The notes beneath the pieces were generated by a model. The model was not told where the DNA came from, did no database searches, and saw only the letters and a list, made by a program, of their open reading frames with translations. Positions 1 through 15,286 of a stretch of DNA of 64,000 nucleotides are shown piece by piece. Position numbers and translations under genes: made by a program. Within the stretch, counting starts at the first letter, position 1. Each line of letters starts with the position of its first letter. This DNA is from Albula goreensis. Its lineage: Eukaryota; Chordata; Actinopteri; Albuliformes; Albulidae. The DNA lies in NCBI GenBank assembly GCA_022829145.1, contig CM040746.1, positions 15,563,790-15,627,789 of the forward strand, given 5' to 3'.

Positions 1-3000
1 AATGAAACTAAATAAATTTAGTGGAGCTGCAAGCACAGACCAATCACAGAGTGTCAGCCCATATATGAAATGCAGAGTGAAAGGTTTACAATCGAGCTGG
101 ATCTAAACCTCTATATCTAAGTTAGGCAGAAAGCTGGAATCTTACACAGCCTAACAGTGTAAGATAAAAAGCTGAAGAGTTATTTTACAGTAATTTTTTT
201 CCTCAACAAAAGCTTACATTAACATAGAAACTAAATAATTTATGCATTCTCCTTATAATTCAATCATTTATAACTTGATTTGTTTTGTCCAAATGCTGCT
301 TTTTCTGTATTTGGAATTAGGGGTGTCTCCCAGCACTACAGTGTTCTTTTTCAATTTGTGAGGATGCATGTGTAGCCACCAATTTCCTTAAATTTAAAGT
401 TCCAGGTATTTAACAACTTATGCTTGTATCAACAAGCAGTAGAAGCCTGATCAACAAGGGGCAGAGAATATCTCACTCATCTGCTCCTTCCCTGGGTGAG
501 ACTGTGGCAAATTGAACTTTAGGAAGTCCCACCTCAGCTGAGCTTCCATTGGTATTGGAGCAAATGATTCCTAATAACTATACCATAAAACCCATGAGGA
601 TCATCATGCCAAAAATAGACAGAGAATGAGTGAATAATTAATGAAAACATATAATTTGTTCCCTCACACACCCTCTTGTTTGTACATTGAATTGAAAGTT
701 ATGGAACATGTTTAATTGAAAAAGGACTCAGTTGTTGTAGATAAGAAAATACAATACCTCTGCCTCAAAATGAGCAAGGAAAACACTGAAGAAAGTTGTT
801 AAGTATTTCACATGGACTTTCTCACTGGTCCTCCAGGAACAGGTAGACAAGCAGTCACACATCTGATGAACAAACTGTCAAACATCCAGTAAGCCACCCT
901 GTTAAGGAGACCCCAGCACAGCAGCTATGTGTGTTCAGCTGTCTATCCTCCTCTGCTTAGTTTGGCAGTGGGAAGAAAGCTGACAGATAAATCGTTTGAT
1001 TGACGTAAGAAGTTGACATCACTTTCAGTTAGAATTATTTCCAGTAATTGTCAAAAAGAAGGATGCTTCTATTGACAGTGGATAGTGCATCTCAAATGGC
1101 AGTTATATCAAGAACTGTACATTGTGTCTGAATGGCAGGAAGGCAGAAATGGGTTCAGATCATGAAGTACTCCTTACTGTAAATGGTAATGGGGGAGGGG
1201 GGATATGGATGGCACAAACTACGCTGAGCTTGTTAGTTATGCTTAGCTAGACTTTCCTTTCCATTTTGTTCATTTGACTTTCAAAACAAGTGTTACTTGT
1301 GCATTGGAGCAGTGCCTCAGCAATGAGTCAAATCTTTGAACTTCAGAAATGACCAAGGAGATGGAGAGCACAACAAACTTGACTGTTTCTAATTGGCTCT
1401 TTATGAAATGCTGTCTTACAAGCTGTATAATAAATTTAATTGCTAGTGGAGTTAATTAGATTATGAGCTACAAATATAAATAATAAGCTTGTGAGGTTAA
1501 TCTGATGGCACGACAACTAGCAAGGTAGATATCCACAGACTAGCCAACTAACCCAGATAGCTACTGGATTACCTCTGTGTGTTTTGTTTCATTCATCCAT
1601 CTTTTTCCTAACATGGAAATGCAGGGAAAGGGTGGATGATAAAGCCACCTAAATGCACTGCTGTCATGAATCTCAGGGCACTTGCAAGAGCACAGGCAGT
1701 CTATACCAAAATAGTGATACTTGTTTTCCCTCGCTCTTCCATTGAACATGTGAAGAATTCTGTTCCTAATAAGGGGATAGATCTCTGCCATAAGGGTGAC
1801 ATTTCTCAGAAAGAAGTTGCTTCATTTAAATTTAGCTAATTGTTAAAATAAGGACATTAAATACCGGTTTTTTCCTAGGTATTTGTATTAATTGGATTGC
1901 AAGTGTGTGGAGAACGTGATGGTATCCTTGACCAGGACAAAGTGGAGCTATTACATTATGAATATTCAATTTTCTTACAGAAGTGTGTTTGACTCAGTTG
2001 ACATTTTTCCAGAATGGGAAGGAAGTCTTATTATTGGACAAGATCAGTAAAAATTGTAAAAGATAATTGTTCTGAATTCACTTTGCATGAGTCAGTGAGA
2101 ATGTTTCTTATTCATTTATCATTATTTGTATTTGTCAACTACAGACTGTACAATCCCATATGAAACATTTATACTCCTTCAGTTGACTTAAAACTGAAAA
2201 TTTTACTGTGTGTTACAGTGTATTATATTGTGTTACAACCATACAAACATGTAGGCTATAGAAACTAGAAACATGCATTTAAATGTTCTCAGGAGTTATT
2301 GGTCCTTCACTGCCATTAAACTTTTCAGTTCTCAATGAACCCATACTATATACATAAAGATGTATATATGTATGCACATACATTACAAACATTATTTGTG
2401 GGTCACCAGACTGCAGTGTCTTAGAGTAGTGATGAATGAATAATGAACTCATTCATTTCAAGTGGAACATTTGTCACAAATACACCCAAATCACTTTTTT
2501 TTCCAGATCTCCAAATCTCTGCAGTTCTTGTCTGTACATGTTGTATAATTCATAAATACCTGTCTGTATTTAATTTGCCCAGATTTAGTTTTTTGGCATT
2601 TCTTCTATCCTGAAAAAGAGAGAAAAAATGTTTTTTAGTGTAAAAAAAGTGTCTGGAAGATAAGAAGCTGTTGCTTATTTCGAGTTCAACTTCAAATATT
2701 TGTCTTTGTAGAATGTTTGAAGGCTCAAATAGCATGTATTCCAATGTGTATGCAAACAATTTAATTTGACATTTTTATGAAAAACTGTAAATGATCTTTA
2801 ATCGTTTTCTTTTGTGGCTCAAAGATTTTTACAAGACACCTCCCCTCCTAAACGTTCCTTCTGCTTTGGCCTCATGGGAGAATTTCCTCCATGTTTTATA
2901 TAACACACAGAAAAGGACTTATATAATTCCTGTGGAGACACTATCTGAAGATAGCGATTTGACAGAAATATTAGGATAAATAGCCGAAAGGCAGGCATGG

Positions 3001-6000
3001 CAGTCATTGGGGATACAGCATTTTCTATCTCTCCTCACAGGCAGTATTAATATTATACATATTTTTATGAGCCTCCATTACATTCCAGATGCCATACATA
3101 TGGCTCCTCTGGGCCTCTTCTCCGTATCATAAAATTAATCTGATAATTCTGAACGGGCTGAATCTGTTTACATATCGTGTCAACTACACTTGTTGATAAA
3201 GCAATTGCAAGCATTTGTATTGCTCTTCATATGCAAGTTGGTCCCAAGTTTAAAACAATTTTAGAAGCAATGAGAATACATTTTATTGATCACAACTTTC
3301 TACTCACAAACTGGAGTCTAAACATGATGTTTTTTCTTCACTGTGGACAACAAGACAGCACTGGTAGAATACAAATGTCCCATAAAGCGATCACCACCAT
3401 GAATGACATTTTATTTAGGTTGATTGATAGTCACTTCAAAAAGGATTGTAACAATTACTGTGTTGCAATTCAAATACTTATGTTAAAAATCTTACAAATC
3501 GCACACAAATAATTGGTCAAGCATTTATTATGCATTTATCATTATTCTTTATGGATTCATTAATTCTTGGAGCACTTTGCCTCCTCCCAGATGTTTGCTT
3601 TACCTCTAGCTGTGACAGTTTGGGGATTAGTGTGTGTCCATGGTTACCAGAAAATTGGCCACACAATGGGAAGTGCTTTAACCACAGCAGGCAGTCACAA
3701 ACAGCTGAGGGAGTGTCTGCCAGCTAACAGTGGGGCACACACTTGGTATCCCACTACTGACGCCAAATGTATTTGCTCCACACACGTTTTTACAATTGAG
3801 GGTTGATTAATTCCCTGCAAAGTGGAATAAAGACTGAAGGTATAATATAGAACAAACCAAGAGCTGTCACAAACATACACTGTCACATACATAGTGTCAC
3901 CTATCTTAGCCATATGCAGAAAATTATGAAATTAAACTGCAGGCTTGGGTATTGCCTTAATAGTTTTCAATTTAAAACTATTTAGCAATTTGAGTTTTGG
4001 CATGGATGTAATTCTGTAATAAACATAGACTGACTGCGAGTCTGTAACTAAAGACATAGCTAATTCCCAACTCAGTGGAAAATATGGGATTATTTGGGGT
4101 TAAAGTATTAAATTTATTCATTTCAGTGAAAATAAATGAGAGCAGAGATTGATGGTAAGTGGTGCAGAGCCTGGAGATTGCACTCTATGGGGAGTTATAG
4201 ATAAGGCTGTGTGTAATGGTACAAAAGTACAAGAAAACTAGCTGCATTTTTAAACTGCCTAGCTAAAGGCTTTTCATATTGCGATTTGGGCAATAAATAA
4301 ATGCTCTCTTGTGGTGGTATTTCAGCACAATGCAACAAACATTGTAGCCTAGGTAAGGTTTTCACTCCAGCCCTTAAATGCGCGGTATCAATACTCCATG
4401 AAGAAGGCAACATTGAAAACCAATGTCTATGTTTGAAATAAAAATATACTTGCCTTGAATGTAGTATATTCTCGCTAAAGTTTTTTTTGTCTTCATCCAG
4501 TAAATCATTCAAATTCTTTAAATTTTATGTTCACTTTTAATACTCATTCCTCTGAATACATAATGATACATACTTTAAGTATTAAAGAATCCTCCAGTAG
4601 TGTGTGTTCAGAGAGTAGCAGGGCTTAACATTTAATTTTCCAAACACTCTGTCTGTGGATTGTAGCATGAGCGAAAAGGTTAATGTGTGTAGACAGTTAA
4701 TCAATAAGGGACACTGTTTTTAGCTCTTAGGGAGGCTATATATAGTGACTTTCTCTTAAATTCCGCAATACATTTCCCTAGTGCCCATACAACTTCACTA
4801 GGTTGTGTCATCATGACGACACTCAATACATACAACACATAATCTTTCCTGTCATAGGACATATCACAAAATCACAGTATAGTACCTACTTTTGTATGTT
4901 TTTCTAAAATAGTATAGTATTCCTCTTATTATGCTTTTATAAATCAGCACTAAACTATAAACTCTGACAAAAAGAGCAACCCTGTTAATTCAATTAATTT
5001 TTATTTACTTAGTTATTACCATCACATATATACATTAGCTCTGCAGTCAATATTAAGCTAAGAAGAGTTGGACACAGTCATTGCGACTAATATATCTTGC
5101 AGAATGAACTGGCTAATGCCATTCTGCGGTTGAGAATGTTGCAGTCTTTGTCATGACCATTCAAACAGCTGGTTAGCTACTTAAACATAATTTTCTTTAA
5201 ATACCACTTTTTTTTATTGCAAAAATATATGCAGAGTGACCTTATGATGAGGTACTGTGAGGCATTATTTCATAAAAACAGACCGAGAGGAGCTTATGAA
5301 GGTTTATCCCTAACAGAGCCATTTATAGCACAAGAAATACCGTGCTGACAGTGAAGAAATTCAGAAAACTAATTAATCTACAATGATCATACCTCAATCT
5401 GGCAGAAATGTCAGACAGTTTGAAGGACATAGTCTGGGAATTTTGATTCATTAAAATTACAAAAATAATCCTTTTTTAATATAAATGTATAGCTGAGAAG
5501 CTAGGTGGTTCCCAAAGAGTTTGAAGTCTGCTGTGCGTTGTGTTGTGCCAATAAATGTGAAGGTGCCTTTAGTTTTTATAAGATGATTTCATATGTGGTT
5601 TAATTGTTTTCATTGAAAAGTTAGTCTAATATAATGCAAATAATGCAGTGTTAACCATATTTAATAAGGAGGGGAATCCATTAGTCCTGTCCTATGTTTA
5701 TTGGCTTCTCTGAAAGGGTGATATCACAATTTTGGTCCTCCAAAACTGGAGTTTGTTAGAGGATCATGGTGACAGAATGTCCTCAGAGCTGAAATTTGTA
5801 TCTATCACTTGAACTTGATTTAGAACAAAACATTGCTGCCTTTACCCCTTATATCAGTGAGGAGATGCTGCTATCTAGATACTGATGGTCCTGTTTACAA
5901 AATAAAATGGGACTTTCAGCACTGACTAGACAGATGCCTTTTTTATGCTGCTTAAATCTCCTGCTCCATTACCGGAGCACAGCTCTTTTTAGTGGGGAAT

Positions 6001-9000
6001 CATCCAAGGGTAAGTCTTAAAAAGCTGCCTGCAGCTCTGATGACAGCTTGGAACAGAATGTGTTGCCAAGTGTAGTGTACAGGAATTGGGCTGTATCCAT
6101 GAAGATACCACTTTTCCAAAATGTGATTGCTATAAATGACAATAGATTTTGGATTATGGAGATAAAAACCTTTTAACATTATTACCTGCAGAGAAGAGGA
6201 AAAGCTAACTTTCATAAATGATCAACATTTGGAAAAAATATTTTTTGTTGTATGCAAGACAGTTAATTGTGTAGCCTGTCCCATTTTTTTCTTTGAGCCT
6301 TACTATGTCTGTTAAGACCTCTGGCCCCTCTTTATGGATCACCAATATATTAGTCACAAAAGTGAAACAGACTGTTGCTGTAAAAGAAAGGGACTGTGAA
6401 AACTGACAGGAAGCTAAATGTGACTAATGATGTGATTCAAATGACATGTGAATCCATTTATCATTCTAATAGTAGGTGTGAATAAAGCTCTGTAAACTTT
6501 TATGAATGAAAATGAAAATGCACCCCACTGGTAACATTTGAGCTGGTATTTTTGGGAATGTAACTCCCACACATAAATGTCAGGTACTCTGAATGCCTTC
6601 CACAATTCCAGCCTCAGCTGGCCTGATACCCACAGTTTTCAGACGGGATGTTTATTATACCAAGGTTCTTGGTTATTGAGTCATTTAAATTTACAAATAT
6701 TCTCCTTAGCAGATGACCAGGATTTCTCTCCAGTTTATATCCATTAATGCAGTGGACATGAAACAAGAGGAGAAGGACTCAACACTTGACTGAATAAACC
6801 CTGGCTTAAAACTCAGCGAACTCAGAACAATCTAGACAGCAGAAAAAGAGCTGGATTAGATGTGGACTATTTGCCTCTGCTAGATTTGTCATTGTTGAAG
6901 TCTTAGTCTGACTCCAAAGTCCTCTGCTGTTGACATGTGCTGTATTTAGGGTAGGTATTTGGACTGAGGGCATGTCACACAGAGGAAGACAGAAGTAATG
7001 TGATGTGAGAACCCTGCATCAGTTTAATGGAGCTTGTAAATCTCATCCTGACCTTCCCAGAGCTTGGTGCTGAAACAAAGCATCATTGGAAAACCATGGA
7101 AAAAACACAAGGGTCCTCTCACAGGTACATGCAGGTACCTATGCCTTTCTTCCACAAACATCAGATTCATTTGTCACTTATGTGTTTTGGTAATCTAAGA
7201 TGAGTACCAAACTTGTATCAAGTTCACTGCAGAATGCAACTCAACCTTTTCTCTTATTTTCTCAAGATTATGTTCTAAAATGTAAGACTTTCAAACTGCT
7301 TACAAAATTCATAAAATTGAATTTTTGACAAATGTTACTTGAGTGATTGATGTTACTATTATGAGCTACTGCAAAGCATCTGATCTAGTTTGAATTTCAC
7401 GTATGGCATACCAACTTCAATGCAAATGCATCAGAAATGCAGTTTTAGCACAGAGTCTTGCATATTTAGTCATTATTGTTGGGCTGCTGTTCATGTAAAT
7501 GTCAGAGACTGAGCTAAAGGGAGGATAAGCCATAAAAGCTGATATGAAAATGACTACAGCATAGTTAGCAATTAGTTGAAACTAAGGGTGTAACCTTGCT
7601 TTTGAGTGCAGACTGTTTCTGATGATTTCATTATTTCTCTGACAGCATTAAATTTACCAATTCATGAGATTAATCAAAAATAATGCATTATTGGATATGT
7701 AGTTCATTGAGTCAATTTCTGAGCATAAAATCAAATTGAGTACAGAAACAGGATATTAATTTTTATTACACTTTATTACATCTTTATTTTAATAAAATGT
7801 ATTTAATTCCAGATATTATTTAATGAACTGCATCTTGTGATCGACATGCACCCCTTGTGTCAGTGTCACAGCCAATCAGCTGTTGAATTAGGTCAATAAT
7901 CCCAAGGCCCTGCTGTTTGCTGATGACTCTGTGCTTCCCCACTTTTGAAAGTGACTGACTCTGACAGATTACTCTTACATAAGCAGAGCCCATACCCCAG
8001 AAATAATGTTCCTCTACATGTTTGTTTTTTCTTCTTGTATCACATAAGATTTTGTGGTCATCTTATTCGGTCAATTATAATTTGATAGACATACAAACAC
8101 AAAAATATGTAAAATGTAAAATACACTTGCATATGCAACATACTCAGCCACACTCTTCAGTTTGTTAAAACATTAAGTTTCTGTTTAGGAACATACAGTT
8201 TTATGAATGAAATCATATTAAAGAGAACTAATTATTTGCCCAAGCCAGTCTTGATGCTATGTTACAATATTGCATGGACTTTACTATGGATTATGTCCTT
8301 TGCTGTTTGTTAAGTGGTGACTAGGTTTTCATATCAGGAATGATTAATGTACTGTATAGTCTTAATGATGATTTTAAATTTAATGATATCAATCTTCATA
8401 ATAAAATGAAAAATACCCATAGCTAACCAACTGAGTAACCAAATTAAGTACTCAGAATTACTCAATCCGAGAAGAGAGATTAAATCATTTCTTTATTTTC
8501 CAGCATATAGAAATGTAGGAGTTGTATTGGTTAATAATTATGGGGGAGTTTTCATCAGAGTTAACCATATTGACCTGTTCACTGTTCAAATTCATCAGAT
8601 CAATATACACCTTAATCTGTCAATAGAAAGAGATGGATAAATGATGTTCAATATTAATGATAGATGTGTTTACCAATGAAAGGCATGACAAACTGTATTC
8701 ATTGATGTATGCAATAATGAAACATGAAAATGGTGGAGCACAGGTGAACAAGAGGGGCAAAAATGTGCTTCTCCTATTTGAGTTAATCTGAGGCACACAT
8801 AACCAAAACATTTAACTATTGCTGAAGGTTGAGACACAGTATTGAGTTACTTATGAACCAGAATTTTCATGTTGAGTTCATTTTCATAGTTGTACACAAT
8901 GTGTATATTACCCCATAATGTCTATGTAGTGTACAACTATGAGGATTTACAACTATTAGGATTTATGAGTTTACAATAACAATGAACATTTTGCATTTCT

Positions 9001-9109
9001 GAACCTCATAATCCTTGTCCAAAAATCTCCTTTAACTAGTGGTACCATGGAAACCAGTAATGAAAACCTTTAAATAAACACGCAAAGTTACACCTCAGAC
9101 CTTTTCATT
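1..9109. other. noncoding AT-rich interval
   Basis: About 9.1 kb with no recognisable gene or repeat family. Open frames reach 111 codons (3177-3512, plus) without domains. A TAATTG/TAATTA-containing patch at 1390-1510 (TAATTA at 1453-1458) could be a regulatory element. A foldback pair at 8884-8942 is listed separately. Confidence 0.6.
8884..8942. repeat. perfect inverted repeat, 14-bp arms, 31-base loop
   Basis: TCATAGTTGTACAC at 8884-8897 is the exact reverse complement of 8929-8942. The intervening 31 bases hold a second weaker symmetry. It could fold into a stem-loop; origin unknown. Confidence 0.85.
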
Positions 9110-9325
9110 GCAGTCACTTAGCTGATGGTTTTATCCAAAGTGACTTACAGTTGATTAGGCTAACCAAGGGCCAACCAATCCCCCTTGGGAGCAATGTGGG
9201 GTTTAGGGCCTTGCTCAAGGGCCCAACAGCAATTGTGTTCTTGCAGTGGCTGGACTGGGGCTTGGGCTGCCAACCTCAGGGGTCCCAGTCATGTACCTTA
9301 ACCACTAGACTATAGGCTGCCCCCA
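9110..9325 (+). repeat. dispersed teleost-type repeat copy
   Basis: Ordered motifs CACTTAGCTGATGG, TTTTATCCAAAGTGACTTAC, TTGGGAGCAATGTGGGG, GGGCCTTGCTCAAGGGCCCA, GGGCTTGGGCTGCCAACC and CCTTAACCACTAGACTATAG form a repeat I recognise as widespread in fish genomes. The copy looks close to full length, about 215 bases, and moderately diverged. I cannot fix its class (SINE or non-autonomous DNA element) from sequence alone. Confidence 0.72.
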
Positions 9326-9329
9326 CTTG

Positions 9330-12300
9330 TAAGCTGCCATTTGTACTGTACTTCTTTATACTGCATATAGTGTTCTCATTAAGTACTGAGTATAGGTAAC
9401 TGTTCTCAAATAGCAGGTGACACTGGCTAATCATATTGTGGAATAGACATAGTTGTCAAAGGTGTCTAGCCTTCAGTGAGTGAAACTGACTGATGCAGAG
9501 AAATGGGCATTGCAGAAAGCATATGCCGGGTTCTACTGCCATTTCATCCAATGATAATAAGTATGTAGGTAACATTTCAATTATGTAACGCATGAAGCAT
9601 GTGAATGCTCTGCTAACCAAGCTAGAATGTTCAATGAGTCGGCCTAACTAATGTTATGCTACACAATACCTTCATTTGAAAAATATATATTTTTTAATAC
9701 ATTTGAAAGTTTTCAAGGTAGACTATGCAGCATTTTCTCTTGCATACATTTTAAGCTATACACTGTGGTATTTTTTCAATTCGGCAGGTTTAGAGTGACT
9801 TCTGTCCATCCACCATAGGAAGTTTTTTTTTATATTTTATTATTCAATATTTATTGTACAATATTTTTGTATTCCAACTATCATTTTTGTATTCAATCAT
9901 TTGCTGCCTTTCAATAACAGATAGTAAATGTCCAAAGGCATACTGAATGTTTTAAAATGACAAAGGTAGAAGGTCAGGGAATCCACATATTAATTTAGGC
10001 AGTTTTTCAAGGGAAATACTATTCCTTCAATAAAAACTACTACTCCTCATTAGTTGCTCTAAACTAGATGTTTATAAACAAAACTCAGGGCAAGAAAACC
10101 CTTACACACTTTCCACCGTGCATTTGACATTTTTAAATCGCTACTTCATAATTGTATATGTGTATATGTGTTTTTAATTTTATATGTGTTAACATACAAA
10201 ATTATTGATATTTACAGTGTCCCTTCTGTGAACTGTCCTTGTACAAAATTACATCAACACTAGAAATAAAAGTTATTACTTCCTACATTTTTATTGTCCC
10301 TTATTTCAAGAAACAGCTATTTTTACATAATATTTTGTAATGGTATAAGTAGGTTACAATCATGGTAAAGTCTAATATATTCACAAAATGAATTCTATAA
10401 CCCATATACACACCCAAGTACGACTCTAAGACATCTGAAGTTTTCAGCTTTTTAAAAATGGTCAAGAAATGTACTGTAGATTATTCTTAGACAGTGAAGA
10501 TGGATTGTTTTGCAGCTCATCACTAAGGAATGTTTACTTCACTAAGATGGATAAAGGATGCCTGGCAAGGGTGATAAGACCTAGTTTCTGAATGGGTACT
10601 GAATTCCAGATCAGTGAAATGACTCCCTGTCCACAGATGGCTGACACATGCAGTATTTAAATGGAAGCACACATTGCCATTGAGACTTGCACACTTACAA
10701 CTGGCACAAATGCACATGCACACATTCAAATTACCAGGGGAAGGGTGTGGTCTGGAGTGAGAAGGAGTGGATGTCCCATGACATGGAAGAGCCATGGACT
10801 GTAGGCCTGAGGCAGGGTTGGTCTTTGCCTCAACATTGAACATGCAACATAATGTGAGAACTGACTACACATGTCACAAATCAACGGAAACATTGGCCTT
10901 AGTGCAGACAGGTACAGATAGCACCTGCCTCAACATTCAGGAACAGTAGTTTTTAGGAGCAAGCTGTGGAAAAAGGAGCATACTGTACTTTTAAAACAAC
11001 TATTCTGACTAGTTTTACTGGAGTATGTGTAATCCTGAGACAATTTATGAATAATAAAAATTTAAGATAAAATAAATAAAATGTATAAAATTATGAATTA
11101 TGAATATGAATAAATGATCAATAGATACAACTATCATGTAATCTCAACCTTTCTTTTTAGCCTTGATGAGGCTGTGCCTACCCTGCCTATCCTGACTGCA
11201 CATCCCTGGTTCACATACTCATATGGTACAATCGGTTACCTCTTCCTCTCTTCAGGGCTTTTCATTTGTCCACTGTATGTTTCCATGTTTAACATGGAGA
11301 TGGTAAATCTATCTATCCTAAACATTGATGACATGCAATAAAATCACAGCCGACTTGATGCACGCTTGTTTGTGTCCTTAAAAATGACATTTCAGTCTGC
11401 CAACCCAACCAAAATAGATCTGCCTTCACAACATACTGAATGTGGGAGAATCATGTTGAGAATCAGGCGGATTTACAGTTTTGACACCATATGTTCAGTT
11501 TGCCTCCCTACTCTGTTTCTCAGATGGATGCCGTTCACTCTAGAGATTTGTCTGCTTGCTGGGGGTATATCGGGAGTGTGGACATAGTGAGTCCTCCATT
11601 GAGCATACTGTGTGTCATGGTGATTTAAGATATACGGTCATACCTTACTGCACCGTGACAATAAAAGCACAATACACTGAAATGTTGTACCAGCAACCAG
11701 CTGCCACTCTGATTTCTTGGAATGATTCCTACCAGATCTAAAAGAGGCAGAATGTGAAACTGGCTTCATCGCCAATGAACATAGCAAACCACCTCTTCCT
11801 TTGGGCCACCCTTAATATAGTAGGATATTAACATGCAATCAATCAAGAGAGAGGAGGCTCTAGTAAGCGGTATGGCAAGATTGGTTCTAGAAAAAAGGTA
11901 GACATTGTACAGTAATGGCAAAGTTGTTCTTCTGTAACATTTTTCAGTCCACCCCCAATGATTAACAGTATTGAGAAATGTTTATTAACAAAATGACGTT
12001 AAACATGTCATCTCTGTCCTGTAAAATGTCAGTGCACCCACAAAAAAGAATTTCTTGTTTTCGTGGTAAGATTTTTATGCAGAACATTCCTACCCACCAG
12101 TCTTAGAACCTGCAATGATGGTTAATGCAGTGCTTACTTTAAATAAGGCATTACATTCGGAAAATCTTGATTTTCAGTCATCAATCGTGTTATTCTAAAA
12201 TTTGCAAGTTCATACCTTTGCTCCCTCCTGCTATATTTGTTAACAATTGGTGCTAGAATGTTCACTCTTTTATTTACAGCTGACATGTTCCTACTCAGCT

Positions 12301-15254
12301 TTAAGTTCTTGTTTTGAGTGTGGTATTCAGTTGCAACACTTACTGAAGCTTTTGATTTTTGTTTCTACAGTGGCAAGACTGCACATTGGTAACTAATTTG
12401 ACAGCAATTGGCAAGAACAAATAATAGCAATGATACTGGTCCTCATTCATCAACTGTAACATTTTCATTACCATACAATAATGTACCCAGAACAAGCACT
12501 CCTAATTTCTCCTGATTTTTTTGACTACAGACATCATCTGAGTAGGAGGTTTGATTTGGGCTTTATTTACTGAGATTTCAAATAAGAATGTTGATTTGTT
12601 AGTGAACACATGGTGGTTGCTATTTCACTCATTGCAAAAACGAACAATTCAGGTAATTTTTATTTATAAGAAACACTTCTTCAGGGTAACCCGGTCCATC
12701 ATCTTGGTTGATTTGAAGATTGGACATTTTTTCTGTGTGGTGCCAGGTTTTCGTTGGATGCACAAACCCTAAATCAGGCCCAAAGCAGGGTACAACTGGA
12801 ATAAAGCCTGAATAGCGGATGCATGAACATTGCAGGTCTTACTTTTAAAGTGAAAAAACACTCAAGGTCACACGATTCATTAGTTCTGTAAAACTACAGT
12901 GGTTTGGCAACCATTTGCAAGCTTGCAGTCACAATCGTGTGGTATTTTTGCTTTATTGATATCTCTGCAGGAGTGTAATCTGCAATCCCGTCTTTCCACA
13001 GGTAATCAAGGTTATGCTCTGAAATTGATCAGAGATCCTGATACAGTAAAGAGTTAATGTACCATCCAGTTAAGCAGAGCTACCATTGATTGCTGCATTG
13101 TGGCTCAATAGCTGCTAACTTTGTTCAGTCATAACAGACAAAACCCTTCTGTAAAAGTCTGTACAGGTGTGCTGAATTATAGGGGCCAATGTATGTTTTC
13201 TATAATGTGGCATAACATGTGAGGGTCATATGTCACTTGAGACCCAACAACTCAATAGAAGCGTATATCGTACATACACTGCCAATGTTTTAGCGTTGCA
13301 GAGGATGTTGCTAATCATAAGATATATTTGAGATTTTGCCGCAGAGTACTTCAGTTTACCATTTTAATGCAAAATAGGGCATGAACAATTTTTCTTTTCA
13401 CCCATTTCACATCTTATTTGCCTTGGATTTGTGAGTCTGATAAATTAATCAGATACATTGTGACTAATCTGTAATCCACAGCAAAATGAACATGGGCAGG
13501 GGTAACATATTTTTAGAATCACCATTCCATTAATGTTAGGTTTATATGAGAGATTTTATTTCTGAGGCCATTTGCCTTTTCAGCAAGAATAATCTCTTCT
13601 TACTTTTCAAGCATTACTTTCAGTGACTATATTTACATAAAGAGCATATTCAGAATACTGGGAAATATCTAACAAAGATTGTAGGGAGAAAGATACTCTG
13701 TTGCAGCTATTGTGTGTCTGAAATCTGCCACTCTTGCAAACCGCTTGAACTCCACGAAATACAGCAAGTGTTCCGCATAGGTCATGCATTCTACATTATG
13801 CCTTTACATGCCAAATGGCCATGACTATACATATTTATGAGAAAATAATAATGAAATATCCTATGTCTGATATTCCAAACATCTACAATTGGAATATCTA
13901 CTGATTGTAAACATGGGAATTAAGATGGCTGATAGTATCATGATATTGAGGATCACATACCTGCTGCCAAAACCATTATATAGTTTGATCCATTTTTTTT
14001 TCAAAAAGGACAAGTACTTTGAGTGCAGAATAAAAACATCCTGGGATACCTGAACTGCAAACACAGTCTGTGTGATGTTGCAATCATTTTGCAGTGATTC
14101 AAGCTATTTTCAGACTTGCGCACTTAATTCTACAGTTAATGACAAGCAATACAAGTTTACAACACATTTATTTGGAGGGAAGTCTGATTCCTTGTAAAAA
14201 CAGATGAGTATCAGCTAATAGTGGCCAAGCCACCCCTCTTTACTTTTTATTTAGACAATAGACAGGGAAGGGTATAGATGGAGAGCAAACATAGGGAGGA
14301 AAGTTGGAGCTCAGTCTTGTCACCCAGGGACCATATGTGGTCATAACCTCTGAGCATCAAGAAATGCTGAGGCGCAAATGGGTGACCCCCATTTTCCTAG
14401 GCTTTTGTCACATGTCCATCATTAAAGCTGTTTTGTAGTGTCCAACATATGTCATTCTAGTGGGTGCTCATCCTTTAGGTGTGGCTAAGAATGGCTGTGT
14501 ACAGTACTTGTTAAATTTCCAATACAAATCTACCCATCTCACACGTACATGATGAATTGCAGTACTGTCAGCCCGTTTGTATGTGAGAGTTGACCAGTCA
14601 GTGTTTACACTTCCAGTTCAGTCAATTTGGCGGCACACTCTGCTGTGACACATCTGGGAGTTCAGTTCAGTAATGGTGATTATCTGCAGCTGATGTGTGG
14701 CTGAATGACTCAATGGGAGAAATGAGGTTGTGTCCCATGTCTGATGACAATTGATCTGTGGAATTCATAATTCAGTAAAATCTCCTGAAAATAACACTGC
14801 AACTGTATGATGAATGTCAGCAAAAAAGGAAACATTAATAAATGACATCACATCTTGTAACTGCATATTTCAATGAAACACACACAGCTGTTTCCTCATG
14901 AGCTTACAGTAATTATCATGTTGGGCCTTGTGTTAAACCCAAAAGGGTCTGACAGGAAGATTGGGGAAGAGCCGTTTATAATGAAAGGGTTGGTGCTCTG
15001 GAGGTTGGCCAATGATGTGTAGATACTTTGAGCCTAAATGTATAAACATCTACGATGTCCAAACAAGTCATTTGTTTCACTGCATGGATGGCTATTAAGA
15101 AGAGACCTTAGACAGAGTAGAATATCACAGTTGTGATGTATTTAGGATAATTTGGTGTCTAACAAACCCTCACGTCAATTACCAATGACCTTAATTTTTT
15201 CAAAGCACTGTAGGGACATTTTGTGTAAAAGAGAAAGTGTCCATGACGACTCTG
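9330..15254. other. noncoding AT-rich interval
   Basis: About 5.9 kb without a recognisable exon, RNA gene or repeat family. Open frames up to 106 codons (10523-10843, minus) have no domain. Confidence 0.6.

Positions 15255-15283
<29 letters not shown>
15255..15283. repeat. poly-T tract (29 bases)
   Basis: Uninterrupted T run. It could be the reverse-strand tail of a retroposon, but no element is recognisable on either side. Confidence 0.97.
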
Positions 15284-15286
<3 letters not shown>

